From the NCBI GenBank assembly GCA_964036155.1, contig OZ038423.1:36719249-36783248 (forward strand): DNA of 64,000 nucleotides. Reading direction: 5' to 3'. Every line of letters begins with the position of its first letter. The stretch's first letter is position 1. The translations under genes were made by a program, and so were the position numbers. The stretch comes from Diploscapter coronatus (lineage: Eukaryota; Nematoda; Chromadorea; Rhabditida; Rhabditidae). The notes beneath the pieces are model-generated. The model saw only the letters and a list, made by a program, of their open reading frames with translations. It was not told the DNA's origin and did no database searches. Shown piece by piece: positions 25,401 to 37,300 of this stretch.

Positions 25401-27689
25401 AGGTAAAATAATTGAAAAATTAGACAATTTTATAGGTACCAATAGAATCGAAATTTATCGCGCTGTCTTGATACATTCTAGAAAGACTTCAAGTTATATA
25501 CCTCAATCGACAGGTGAATTAGAACGACATTAGAAACAAAATCTATTTATTCCATCTTCTTCGTCTTGATACAAATATCATCGACTTTAAAATTCCATTA
25601 ATATTTAATGAAGAGATATAGTTGATTATTATGAAATCTGGGAAGGTAGATACTGTATACTCTTTGTTCCTAACTCTTGCTCTCCACTATATGAGAAGCG
25701 AATGTTTTCCAGAAATGAGTATTCACCAGACTTTCTATCTAATATTATCATCGTCAAATATCAAATATATGTTACTTGATAATAAATTTTCAGAAAAAAA
25801 CTGAAGATAACAATAATTTTACCCTTTATCAATAAAACGTAATAAGTGAAAAGTATGATTTGATTTTCAATTAATATGCAATTATTTGGTAACCATTTGA
25901 AATATTCGTTAAAGAGAAATCTATAATTTTTATTTCGTGTTCTGTGTTTCGATTTACAGACAAGCTATTTATTATTTATGAAAAAGCAGTTTTTAACAGC
26001 ATATTATATGAGCTGATATTTTATATTCTAAATATCGTTTATACAGGTGCAGAGACGTAAAACAGGGAAATTCAAGTTAAAAATCATTTTTACTAGCAAA
26101 TGAATAAAATTGATATCCTAAATAGACTAATATACGAAAAATATCATAGCACTTCGGAGATAGTATTTTGACTCGATTTTGATAGATTCTGATCAGAGCT
26201 GAGACGAAGTTGAAATTTTCAAATTCGAAGTCGAAGTCGAAGTTGGTTTCTCAAAATTTTCGAAGTCGAAGTTGGCTCAAAAACCCTCAAAGTTTCGACC
26301 TTCGAAGTCGAAGTCGAAACTTCGTCTCAGCTCTGATTCTGATTATTGCTGCTTCTTATCGGAATTAGTGTTGTTTCTTCTGAAGTAAAACAAATAAAAA
26401 TACAATAATTATTCCAAGTTCAATTGAAAATTAATATACTACACCAAGTCTCGAGAATGAAAAGAGTTTGAAGAAAAAATTCCATCGTTTTAGGTAGGGA
26501 CTGCTAGCCACTTTGTCAAACTGATCCCATCACGCTGATTTACCCATGCATAAACAGGTCATTGGGTTCTGCATCTATTTCCGAAGCGAAAAAAATTCAA
26601 GAAATTATTTAAAAACCCATTCAAAAGGGGTTTTATTGAAAAAATAAAAGCGGAGGTTGTTTTATTCGTGAAAAGCGTTCTATTTGTATCCAAAAGTGAT
26701 TCTCATGAAAGGAGATCAACCAATATTCTTAAAATCTTGACGTCAGTGACTCGTACATAATTTCTTTTCAATATCTGTTGCTCGTACATCACCCTGATAA
26801 AAATATTTTGGCGACTGATTCCATATTTGAGGGACTTTCACCTGCGAATAAAACCTTCGCTTTTATTTTTTAATATAAAACCCTTTTGAGTGGGTTTATA
26901 TGTACTTGTATTTCAGTCATAATGTCTTCTATCTATCACTGGAACCTTAGGTCTGACTTTTCCGGACTTCAGGACCTTAGAGCCAAAACTTTCCTTTTAA
27001 AATAAAGCTCTTTTCACTCTTACATTAAAGTCAGTATTCATAAATTTAGATTAGCTTTTAGGATCGAAAATAGTATTTATATTTAGAGTCCCGAGTTTCG
27101 TCCCCTTGCAAAAATGTGGTATTTGAAAGAGAAAAGTTGTCAATAGTGCTTTCAGACCTTTATTTGCTAGTTTCCTAATAGATAGCGAAAAATGACACCT
27201 GACAGAAGATACAAAGAAAACTGTTGCTATAAAAGACTTTCGACAAAAATGGATAGAACTATCCTATAAAATCTTATAGGCCCTGCAAGGTCCTTCAATT
27301 ACACTTATTTATTGTCTTGATTCATTGCCTGAAATCGCGTTTCTGTAGTACAGCAGTGCTTCAAAAATATGACATCGTTTAAACTATGTCTTAACTATGG
27401 AAAATAAGGAGAATTTCAAGTGTTTTCGGAAAAAGAAGTAGTCTGCACCTGTAGAATTTTTTCAGAGTCAACCATTATTTGATTTTGAAGATCTCGTTCA
27501 ATTCTGCTTCATTCACACTTGCTAGACTACGGTCACAAATGTGAAGACAACTTTAATCCAAAGGCTTCTTGAAAGTGGTCACGAACATCTCCAAAATCAC
27601 CTGCAGAATCAATGAAGAGAAAAGTGGTACATGGAAAGATACCGAAAATAACGAGCAAGCGACCTAAGGAACTACTTGCCAAACTCGAT
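25401..27689. other. Gene-free AT-rich region with one MITE
   Basis: Contains the right copy of the receptor-flanking direct repeat (25910-26050) and the second hAT-like MITE (26194-26335). Short open frames such as 25622-25804 lack splice context or domains. Nothing else was recognised. Confidence 0.5.
26194..26335. mobile_element. MITE, hAT-like, copy 2 (142 bp)
   Basis: Same terminal inverted repeats as 17276-17375 (CAGAGCTGAGACGAAG ... CTTCGTCTCAGCTCTG), with perfect 8-bp flanking duplications ATTCTGAT (26186-26193 and 26336-26343). The internal GAAGTCGAAGTCGAAG array is longer than in copy 1, so the core expands as a short tandem repeat while the ends stay conserved. Confidence 0.87.
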
Positions 27690-29365
27690 GGTCATTTTTC
27701 TTTTTCTTCCTCACTTATTTTTAGCTTCACTTTGTATGTTTCCGATACGGAATCATATCGTTTAAAAATAGGACTATATTCATTTCTAAATAATTATTTT
27801 AAGAAGGAAAATCTTGTTTACTTTTTCAATATTAATTTCTCTTTAAATTTTCATTCCGATTTGAATATCAGATTTGAGGAAAAATGATGACCCATTGCTC
27901 TATTTCAAATCTCGTCTTTTCAGATATCGTCCAACTGCGTTATTTTCTGCTATTTGAATTTTAGAAAAAAAAACATTTTAAAATCGTTTTCTCCCTAGAT
28001 TTTTTAGATTCTCTCCTTCCGAAACTAAAGGAAATCTAAATTTTTGTCACCAGCGGGAACTGATGAAAAAGTATCAATAGTCCTTTTTATCCTCTTGTTT
28101 CGCTGTGATTCTATCTTTTGGTAAGTGGGAACTCATTCTATTTTTATGACATGATCAATACAAATTGCATCTCGTCTAGCTTCTCTATTTTATACTATTT
28201 CGTCTCCGTATATAAATCTGTAAAGAGCAGTAGTCCTTGCTCATCATTCCCAATTCGTTATTATTCTTATACTTACTCTTATTCGGTTCTATTGTCAGTT
28301 GTTATATTGGTAATAAACTAGATACTGTAATTAAAGCTAGCCATAAAGTACGTACGCCCTCTTTTCTGAGAAATAGTATGAAGAAGAGAAAGAGAGGGTG
28401 GTAACTACAAGGGGCCGAACTGTCGCTCTGTCAATCGATTTCGGCTCCTTTTATTCGGCCCTTATCTATTTTCTCTGAATTTTAGTTTCCTTGCATCGCA
28501 ATCTCTTCCTGTTCCCATTATTTTGCTACGCTTCCTAAAGGAACATCCATCTTTTCCTCTTCTTCGAAATCGACCAATATCTTCTCTACTCTCTTCATAT
28601 GCCTCACTCCCTCTGCAGGCTATACACTCGGTACCTCGTTGTAATTTCGTACCCCTCTTCCAATTCATTCCCTGCAACTTTACTCATTCTCTCATCGCAC
28701 TTCCATAGCTTTCATTCGTTTATTAAATTTTCTCACTGTTTGATCCATTGTTTCTTCGTGAGTAATTTCCATATTCTTTCATCGATTCCCTCCCTTTCCT
28801 CTATTTATGTGAAGTACATAACGCAATCGCAACACCATTTACAGTAAGAATTGAGTCACTGTTCTTCTCCTCCTTGCTCCCATACTTAGAAAACGCAAAT
28901 GCTCAAATTTTAAATAGCATTTGCGCTCTGTACTCATAGGCAATTCGCGAATGATGAAACCTATAGTTAGAGATGGGAGAGAGAAGGAAAGTAGAGAGAA
29001 ATAATATGAGAAAAGATAGATCTCATCATTTACGAATTACCGTACTTATTCTCCTTTTTCTCACTTCTTTGTCCTTTTTATTTCTGCCGCTTTTTTGTTC
29101 TCTTCACTTTGCGAATTATTTTCATCATGGCAACCTGGAAAGGTAACATCTTTCATGTTTCCCTTCCTACAACCGTTTCTTCGAAACATCTCTTAGACGG
29201 TAACCATTTCTTCCATTTTGTACCCTAAGATGGGTTTTTCAGCTTAAAAATATAAAGTTCAGATATCGTATCTCAACTCAGATAATGTCCGTCTATATTG
29301 GACAAACTTTGACGTCTAAATCGTCGTATATTCGAACTAAATTAACATATTTGACTAGAAATCTA
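27690..29365 (+). repeat. Dispersed 0.55 kb repeat, copy split by an insertion
   Basis: 27690-27960 and 29150-29365 together correspond to one full copy of the repeat seen inverted at 31430-31995 and 38900-39445. The first part covers the segment rich in ctttttcttcctcacttattt and ends near gctatttgaat. The second resumes at cccttcctacaaccg and continues through tttttcagctta and cagatatcgtatctca. About 1.19 kb of unrelated sequence separates them, including an LTR-like segment from 28046. Confidence 0.7.
28046..28325 (+). mobile_element. LTR-like sequence (upstream copy)
   Basis: Begins TGTCACCAGCGGGAACTG. Over its first ~75 bp it matches 30110 onward (TGTCGCCAGCGAAGAACG, then tatcaa-agt--ttttat-ct and tgtg-tctatct-ttgg). 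It contains a TATA-like gtatataaatctg near 28208 and a polyadenylation-like ggtaataaac near its end. The pol fragment on the same strand lies between the two LTR-like copies. LTR assignment is an inference. Confidence 0.45.
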
Positions 29366-29498
29366 TAAATTTAGTATTGTGAGACGTAGCTTAAGGCACA
29401 GTGCAACGTAGGATGTATTTTTATCTTTCTCTCATAGGTATATAAAGGAGAGTCGCTGGAGAAAAAGGATTCAATCTTCAGCTAGAGTTGTCTATATA

Positions 29499-29951
29499 TT
29501 GCCCCCTCATTCAGATATGATCTTTCCTGGAAGACTTCCTCCCGAACTACCACCAACCTCAAAGAATTTACTCATTGAACCATTGGGGTTTACTACCAAG
29601 CATCCGAAATTGACTATAGGGAAGTCATTGGTCAGAGCCGATCCAGAAGGTACGTCACTCGTCCGATTACTCAATCTCGCTGATGTGCCAATCACTATCG
29701 AAAAAGGCGAAATCATAGCCACGACAATCGAAGTTCAAGATCAAGAAAAAGTGTATACAGTCTACAACCCAGCAACAGATACGAAGAGCGTCGTCTGGGA
29801 AGACAAACTAATCCCAGCCAAGGAGGATCTAGAAGATAGCCAGTTCATTCTAAAATCCATTGATCTATCCAAATCGAATATTAGTGAAGAAGGCAAAGAG
29901 AAGCTGAAGAAGATCATAAGCAGACACACGAAATCGATGAGACGTCGATAA
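29499..29951 (+). mobile_element. Decayed LTR-retrotransposon pol fragment (protease-RT junction)
   Basis: An open frame of about 150 codons reads like the spacer between protease and reverse transcriptase in Ty3/Gypsy-type Pol: LLIEPLGFTTKHPKLTIGKS, then a region with VRLLNLADVPITIEKGEIIA, and LDLSKSN-like residues before a KLKKIISRH segment that normally precedes the RT fingers. The frame then ends in RHTKSMRRR and a stop. No RT catalytic motif, RNase H or integrase follows, so this is a dead remnant. It is ordinary genomic retroelement debris. Confidence 0.7.
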
Positions 29952-30109
29952 AAGTCGGAAAATGTAGATTTGATCAACAAAAAGAAAGCAGAAAAAAATT
30001 CCTGCTAGAAGAGCTAAAAAATTCTTAATTAATAGAAAAGAAAATTTTTATATTTTTTATGACTTGAAATTATTTACTATCCATTATTATTTATGATATG
30101 TTAATCATT

Positions 30110-30310
30110 TGTCGCCAGCGAAGAACGAATAATTAGTTATCAACAGTTGTTTTATTCTTTGCTTCTTTTGTGCTCTATCTCTTGGATGAGATTGGATCTC
30201 ATTAGATTTATTCTTCTACCAGTCGTCTAAGAACAGACAGCTGTACATCGATATTTGTTATCAATAAAGTTATTATATTTACTATTCAATAGATCTATTG
30301 TAAAACTACG
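30110..30310 (+). mobile_element. LTR-like sequence (downstream copy)
   Basis: Shares its start with 28046-28120 and ends in an AATAAAG-type polyadenylation signal (atcaataaagttattat). The sequence just before it (29965-30050) recurs at 30490-30580 (gcagaaaaagattcc-gcaagaagag ... aaaagaaaatttttat), which may mark a second nested copy. Confidence 0.4.
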
Positions 30311-31429
30311 TACAAAGGATTTATTAATTATGAACAATATTTGGAAACTACTTAGATATGATATTTAGAAAAAAAATATTGAAAATGAACAAAAGGGGTC
30401 TTTTTGTGGGTTAGTTAGTGGCTTGTTGAGTTAGAACAAAACAGGGCATTAATAAGACGCTGGTAGAAGGCAGGAAAGGTAAAATGGATTAATAAAAGTA
30501 ACAAGCAGAAAAAGATTCCAGCAAGAAGAGACGTTGGTAGCTAAAAGTTTAAGTTAATAAAAAAGAAAATTTTTATCCAAAGCAGATCTTCTTCATCAGC
30601 CTTTACTGCATGAAGGCTAGAAGTAGAATGTCTAAGTATTTTAAAACAAATTACCTTTTTGTAAAAGAAAGCTTGATATAGATTGGCAGAATCGAGACAC
30701 CAATATTCGTAGGCACCACTAAAGGATTGGGCGATTTATCAAATTAATAACTAGAAATTACTGCCTGATAGCGATGTATACGTTGGAGGAGCATCCATCA
30801 CAATGAGTGAAAATACCCAATTTAGGGGGGTCCCCGTCTGGTGGCGATAGACCAAGAACTAGAAAATCAATAAAGAGGAAAAATAGGGAAAAAAAACGAA
30901 GAATCATGGGTAAGTTTTAGAGGATAGTTCTGAAACAACTCACTTGGCCAGAGTCCTCTTATAGGAACGTTGGCAGATCGATGATAGGTTTCTTTCATCT
31001 CCCGCGATTGATATTGAACGGATAAAGTCCAGCAGAAGCTCGAGCTCCCTGCAAATAGCAAGATATCTTTATCACCTTGAACTCGAGTTAATTGCTATTA
31101 TTATCAATTTTTAGAACTCATAATTAGGATAAATGATGAAACAATGGTCGTAAAATCATATTTTTCACATAAAGCTCGACACTAGTGAAAAATCTATCAA
31201 TTATGAGGAATTGATTGTAGGAAAGTCGACCTTTATACAATGGCGGTCGAAAGTTTGGAAGCTGAAAACTTAGAATGTTCAGCTTGGTGACTTTTTGCCA
31301 ACCAATTTAGACGAAATTTGGTGTCCTATATAAATGCGCTAAGTTTCGTTAGTTTTGGTTCACAAATTGTGTGCAAATCAAATATTAAACATTTCGAATT
31401 AATTTAAGTAAATTTCTTATTTGAAATAC
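30311..31429. other. Gene-free region
   Basis: AT-rich. It contains the second copy (30490-30580) of the short purine-rich repeat and otherwise only short open frames without splice context or recognisable domains. Confidence 0.45.
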
Positions 31430-31995
31430 TTACCGATTTTTGTCATCTTCTTACTAATAAATTTTTAAAATTTCTAGTTAACAAAATATGTTAATTCAGC
31501 TCGAATATATGACAATTTAGACGTCAAAGTTTGTCCAATATAGACGGACATTATTTGCGATACAATATCTGAAATTCAAATTTTAAGCTGAAAAATCGAT
31601 TTGAGGATAAAAAAGATGGAATGGTCTTGCTCTGAGAAATTTGTTTTAGATGGAATGGTTGTAAGATGGAAAAATCAGAGAAAGAATGGCCTTCACAAGA
31701 TCGAGAAAAACGAAAACATTCAAATGGCAGAAAGTAACGCAGCTAGCCGATGTTTGAAAAGACAGGATCAGGAATAGAGCAATGAATAATCGTTTTCTCT
31801 CAAATCTGATATCCAAATCGGAATGACAATTTGAGGAGAAATGAATATTGAAAAAGTAAACAGAATTTTCGTTAAAATAGTTATTTAGAATTGAAAGTAA
31901 CTTTATTTGGACGACGTATAAAGTTGAGATTTCATATCAGAAATATACAAATTGAAACTAAAAAATAAATGGAAAAGAAAAAGAAAATGACTATA
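31430..31995 (-). repeat. Dispersed 0.55 kb repeat, complete inverted copy
   Basis: Co-linear with 38900-39445 from cttatttgaaatac to gaaaaagaaaatgac/gaaaaagaac. Shared blocks include the gacg/gtc-rich core (31500-31580), aagatcgagaaaaacgaaaacattcaaatggc and aatttgaggagaaatgaatattgaaaaag. No terminal inverted repeats or target duplications are obvious and no coding potential survives. Confidence 0.75.
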
Positions 31996-32037
31996 GTTTG
32001 GCAAATGGGTCTTTGGGTCATTTACTCGGTACTGTGG

Positions 32038-32118
32038 AAAATTTTGCATCACTTCTATGGCGCTTTTGCGATAGTTTGGAAGCACTTTAAAAGCGTCGTA
32101 AAAGTGGTGCAAAATTTT
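32038..32118. ncRNA. Imperfect 30-bp hairpin (miRNA-precursor-like or MITE)
   Basis: The arm 32038-32067 (aaaattttgcatcactt...) pairs with 32089-32118 (...aagtggtgcaaaatttt) over 30 positions with a few mismatches, several of them G:U if transcribed, around a 21-nt loop. The size and shape fit an animal pre-miRNA, but nothing in the sequence shows transcription, and a small foldback transposon is equally possible. Confidence 0.35.
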
Positions 32119-32453
32119 TCAGAGTAATTAGTGATAATTGCGGGCAAGTTATTATTCATCGAAAAATACCCTTTCCCTATTTTTTACGCAGCTTGATGTA
32201 ATTTTGTGAAAATGATCCCGTTTGAATAGATTTATGATTTTTTTCCTGCAAATTATGGTAATTGTCGATAATTTAGCAGGTAATTAGAACATAATTACAT
32301 GCAGAATTTTTAGTTTTATGCTATTTCATTTTTCCTCGTTACTTTTGGATGTCTTCGAGAGTTGTCTGTATCATGTGCATTAAAATTAAATGACTATTTC
32401 ACATTTTATTGAATAAATTTCAATATGAAATCTGAGATTATTATAATCAAGCT

Positions 32454-33741
32454 TTATGTTATGGTAATTTCCTCGACTTCACGCCATTTATTCGTTTGTG
32501 GATCGTATTCTTCAATAGCGTCACAGAAGTTTGTCGGACAATAAACACTATTACTTCGTTTCTCAATATTTTGGAATCTAAGTTAACAAATATTTGGTAT
32601 AAAGATATGCAAAATCTCAGCCCACCCTCCGATTGCATACAATTTTCCATTCGCAGCAACAAGCGAATGATCGTGTCTTGCATAATTCATATCAGTGATT
32701 TTAGAAATTTGACTGTCAACTGGAGCTAAGGGGTCGAAACACAGACAGGATTTGAATATATGATCACAATAACTAAATATATAATGATACATTATTTATC
32801 ATACAAAATTAACGACTATTCTCCTCCAGTTATATAAATTTTTCCATTTAGCGATGCAACTCCGAAATGAACTCGTTCTTCTGGAATCTCTCCGATTTCA
32901 ATCCATTCCCGTTCATCGTCTGATAATCGATATATCTTGTTACTATTCCATCTATCAATAACTGAATATCCATAATTACAATAATGAACATGCTATAATG
33001 TGACCGTATAAAGTTTCATCGCATATTATTGTTTGAGCACGATTAATTTCAAGAGGAAAAGCAGGTCCTGTTTCCCATTTTCCGTACATTAAAACCTGAA
33101 TTAATTATTGCATGGACTTTCATTCGATCTTCTTACATCAACTTGATTAGTCCAGTCGTCCTTAAAAGTATTGTATCCACTCAAATAATAAAATTTTCCT
33201 TTGAAATAAGCCACAGACCCAATGTCACGCCATTCAGGATAATCTAGTCCTGGAAAGAATATAATAAAATTAAACCCATCTATTGGCTTTTGTAATGTTA
33301 CCTCTAGTGATTTTTCGAGTATTAAAGTTAAAAATTTCAAGCCATTTTTCAGATCTTAATGCAAAAATCTAAAATTTACAAAATTGGAAATGCCAAATAA
33401 AATAATCTACCTTATCTTTTGTAGTTGCTACTTCATGTGAATCTAAATGATTAGTAAATTTTGCAATCTGCTCAACAGAATAATTACGCGAATCAAATAG
33501 ACAAATCCTTCCTTCCCAAATTTCGTCGTTTTTATAAGACACTAAATACTAAAGTTAACTTTCGAGAATACAAGAAATATTTCCTACGATAGAATAAAGT
33601 TTTCCTCTCGAGCGCTACTGGCAGATATCTCTTTATTATTCGCATTATCCGTTTGTTAGTCCAGGCCAATTGCCTCAGGTCTTTGAATTCGGGATATTCG
33701 CAGATCAGCAATATAATTTCGACTGGTAAATTGGCTAACAT
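32454..33741 (-). CDS. F-box/kelch-repeat protein
   Basis: Minus-strand exons 33741-33588, 33541-33411, 33368-33302, 33249-33137, 33095-33005, 32961-32817, 32772-32626, 32577-32454 (323 aa). The N-terminus is an F-box (LPVEIILLICEYPEFKDLRQ, then LAWTNKRIM), which binds Skp1 in SCF ubiquitin ligases. The rest is a kelch propeller, the usual substrate-binding half of F-box/kelch proteins. From the KTLFY junction onward it is paralogous to the HSP70-kelch gene: exons of 113, 91, 145 and 147 nt have exactly the same lengths, the introns are similar in sequence, and the 3' flank with AATAAA (32405-32410) is shared. One blade has lost its Gly-Gly (VIDRWN against VIGGYT). The last donor (GG|gtgggc) is shifted relative to the paralogue. 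It starts 599 bp from the midasin start codon, head to head. Confidence 0.85.
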
Positions 33742-34340
33742 CTTTGTTAAGAGACCTAAACAATCAGCGAGTATTATTTCAAAATGGAAACAGTAAAGAG
33801 TCGATTGAATGAGAAAGTCTGCAATCAATGAGTTTGAAATTGGTCATTGAAGAAAGGAAAATGGAACTATTAAATTGATGCTTCCAATTTTTTAGTAAAC
33901 TAAAAATCGATTCCTAAACATGATTTATCATTTAAGACGTAGTCCGTGTAAGACAAGCTTCCTATAGAGAGGCATGGAACAATAGGAAATAATTTTTGGA
34001 AAAAGAAATAGCAAAAATAATCGACAAAAATGCGAAGGTGGCTTGAGCATTTGTATTTTCGGAGGGCGGGGCGAGGTTTTGGCACGGAAAACTGCAATTC
34101 GCAGGCAGTGAAAACGATTGAATATTTCTTGAGTTTTTCAAACTTTTGAAATTATTTTGGGTTTTTAATTATAATTTTAATATTTTCTTCACTTCAAGTT
34201 TCAATTCAAAATAAAAATTCATTTGATTTTTTTATTTCCCTGAAATTCAAAATTTTTATCCGTTTCTCAAATTTTTGCTCGAAATTTTCTCTATCGAAAA
34301 ATTAAAACCCAAACTGATAATAATTTTCGAAATTTCAGAA
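33742..34340. promoter_or_regulatory. Divergent intergenic region, F-box/kelch and midasin
   Basis: About 600 bp between the start codons of two genes transcribed in opposite directions, so both promoters should lie here. AT-rich, no TATA box that I would defend. The sequence aatttcag immediately before the midasin start codon (34333-34338, two bases before ATG) looks like a splice acceptor and would suit a trans-spliced leader or a 5' UTR intron. Confidence 0.5.
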
Positions 34341-37300
34341 ATGAGCCGAATGAAAAGAAAAAGAAAAACTGAGGAGGAACGGGGCGAAAAGCGCAAGAGG
34401 CAGGTCGAAGGGAATATGCAGCAGATGGAAATGGAGGTTGGAATCCAGGACATCGAAAAGAAGCAGGAATCTGACCCTTTCGACGAGGTCATCGATCCGG
34501 AATTCGAGGAGACAGGTAAATTTCTGAAATAAATATTTTGTTTGAAATAACAAGATATTTTGATCCGAGACTTCCGAATCTCTGAATGAAGTTTGTCAGA
34601 TACCAAGATTTCTAACAGCTATACTTTGAATAGTGGATAAATCCTGAAAAAGAATCTTCTCAAAATAAAAATTCAGACGAAAAATCCGTCAAATCCCGAA
34701 AAATGCTCGCTCTCGACCTGTCGATCGCCATTCGTTCGAAATGTTTCGCCACTGTTGAGGTAAAAAAATACTTGTATTAAAATTTCTCTATTTTTAACTT
34801 TCAAAAATACAAAAATATTGCAATCTACAGGGTCCACTCGGCTGCGGAAAGACGTTCCTCGTGAAGATCGCCGCTCAAAAATCGAATCTTCCACTCCGCA
34901 CCCTGCAAATGGGGGATCAGATTGATTCAAAAGTAAGATTTTTATGGAAAAAATAATAATTTGAGAGTTTTCAGAGTCTGTTCGGCACGTACCAATGCAC
35001 CGAAGTGGCCGGAGAATTCCGTTGGCAAATGTCCAAGTTTTCGGAGGTTAGAAAATTTGTGAAAAAATGACATTGTTAAATTAGAAAGAGGATAGAGGTG
35101 GGCTGATTTTTCAAAATTGACTAATTCTAAAGTTATAGAATTCTAATTTTGAAACTTGAAAAAATAAATTATTTGTAGTGGCTGACCGAGCCAGGTCTCA
35201 TCCTGCTCGAAGACCTCGACATGGCGAATGCGGATGTCATCAGGTTGAAAATTTAAAAAAAAAAATGTTTAAAAAAATTCATGGGTTTTCAGTCTGATCG
35301 TGAAACTCGCCGAAGAAAGAAGCGCAAGTCTACCTTCTGGAAAAGTCGTTCAACTCCACGAAGACGTCCGAATCGTGGCGACTATTTGGTACAAATTTTC
35401 TAATTCTTAAACATTATAAATATTTATATTCTTCTACTATATTCTTATCGAATAAATAAATCGAGCTCATTTTGCCATCTAAAAATCCTCAAAATCGTAA
35501 AATTTGCAGCTCTCTCTATTTTTTCTCTGCATTTCAATCTCCAATATATCTCTTTTAAAAAACGCCAAATTTTCAGCGGTTTTGGTAAACGGAATCCAGT
35601 GCTAGAAGGCGTGAAAATGCGCATTGCTCTGCCCGCTCTCGAGGTCGAGCATCTGCAGCAGCTCGTCTCGCGACTCTTCCCTCCACTCGACGATTTCGCC
35701 AGGAAACTCGTCTTCATCTTCAGACTGCTCGAGAAGAAGGGGCTTTCCAGGAAACTCACTTCCACGTAAGAAGTTTGATTTTTTGAAAAGATGTATACAG
35801 TTCTTTTTGCAAAAAAATGTTAGAATTTTCATTTCATTAAAAAGTACTACTTTATTCAATTCAACTCTATTTTGTCAATTATCATCAAAAACCTCACTGA
35901 AAAAGCAAAATCGAAGAATTCAAATAATTCCAGTGACTTGCTTCGCGGTTGCTCCAGAATTCTTCCATTCGCCCAGAATCTGCAGCAGGAGAAAGTCTTC
36001 ACCGAGTTGGTCGATGTCTGGTGTCTCTTCGAATCGCAGCACAAGTCACTGGAGCTCTGCAAAATTGTAAGTCTACCAGGAAAATAAATATAAATTAACT
36101 CTTTAAAAATAACTAATTTCCGAAACTTTGAAAAGCTAAAATATCTATTCCAGGTAGCTGATATGCTACAAATCAACGAGGATCTGCTATCTTCCCTGCT
36201 CGATTTCCACGTTCCGCTGATTCGACAGGACGGTAAGCAGCTCGCGATTGGCAGGGTCAATCTCGAAAGGAATCTGACCATCGAATGCAGGCAGAGACAC
36301 AAGCTTGGACAGACTAGGTAAAAATTAAAATTTTCAAAACATCTTCAAAAGTAACATTTACATTTTTTAGAGAATTGAAGAAAATCAATCTCATTCACAC
36401 TCAAAAATCCAAATATAAATATTTTTTCCCAGAGAAGTGCTAGTCCTGATGGAACGAATCGCGGTCTGTGTGTCCAGCAACGAGTCGGTTCTCCTCGTGG
36501 GAGAGACCGGAGTGGGCAAGACATCCGTCGTCCAGGCACTGGCTGATCTGCTCGGACAGGAACTCAGAGTCGTCAATCTCTCCGCCACTTCCGACTCGGA
36601 CGAACTCATTCAAGGGTAACAATATCTTAAAAAACATAGGAAATTCGGAATCAAATTCACACAAAAACTAAAATCTTACCTAAAAATACACTTTTCAAGC
36701 AAATTCCCAGTAAATTTGAACCAAATCCATAGAAATCTAAAAATTTTCAGCTATAAGCCCACAACGATCGCCAAACTGATCGGTCCTTTCAACGAACTTT
36801 TCCACGACACACTCAGACAGGCCATCGATCCGCAGAAAAACGCCAACTTTTTCGAGAATATTCAGGTTCGGTTTAAGAAAAGCCTTGTTAGAACTCGAAA
36901 TAAACACCAGATAAAATCTCACTATTTCTTCAATTTACTAGAATTTTAATTTTTTTCAGAAAAGACAATAAGACAATTTCAGAAGTGTCTGATCCAAGGC
37001 CGATTCACGGACTTTCTCGATGTCGTTGAAAAAACCGCCGAGAAAATCCTCGCGCGAAATCCCGAAAACCTCGGGAAATGGCCAGAAGTCGTTGTTAGGA
37101 CCAGGAGAATCAGGAGGGGATTACAGGTAAATTCTAGAAGGGAATTCAAAATATCTAAATATCATCACTTTACAAAACGACTTGCACTAATTTTAAGATC
37201 TTCATTTCCAAAAATGTCGCTAAAATCAAGATTAGAATAAATTTCAGAAGGGTGCTGTCCCATTCGCACTCACGAAAGGCGCCGTCCTCGAAGCGGCAGA

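Noticed and set aside
35856..36302. 148-codon frames on both strands
   Set aside because: They overlap midasin exons 35934-36066 and 36154-36317, which are supported by frame continuity across splice sites.
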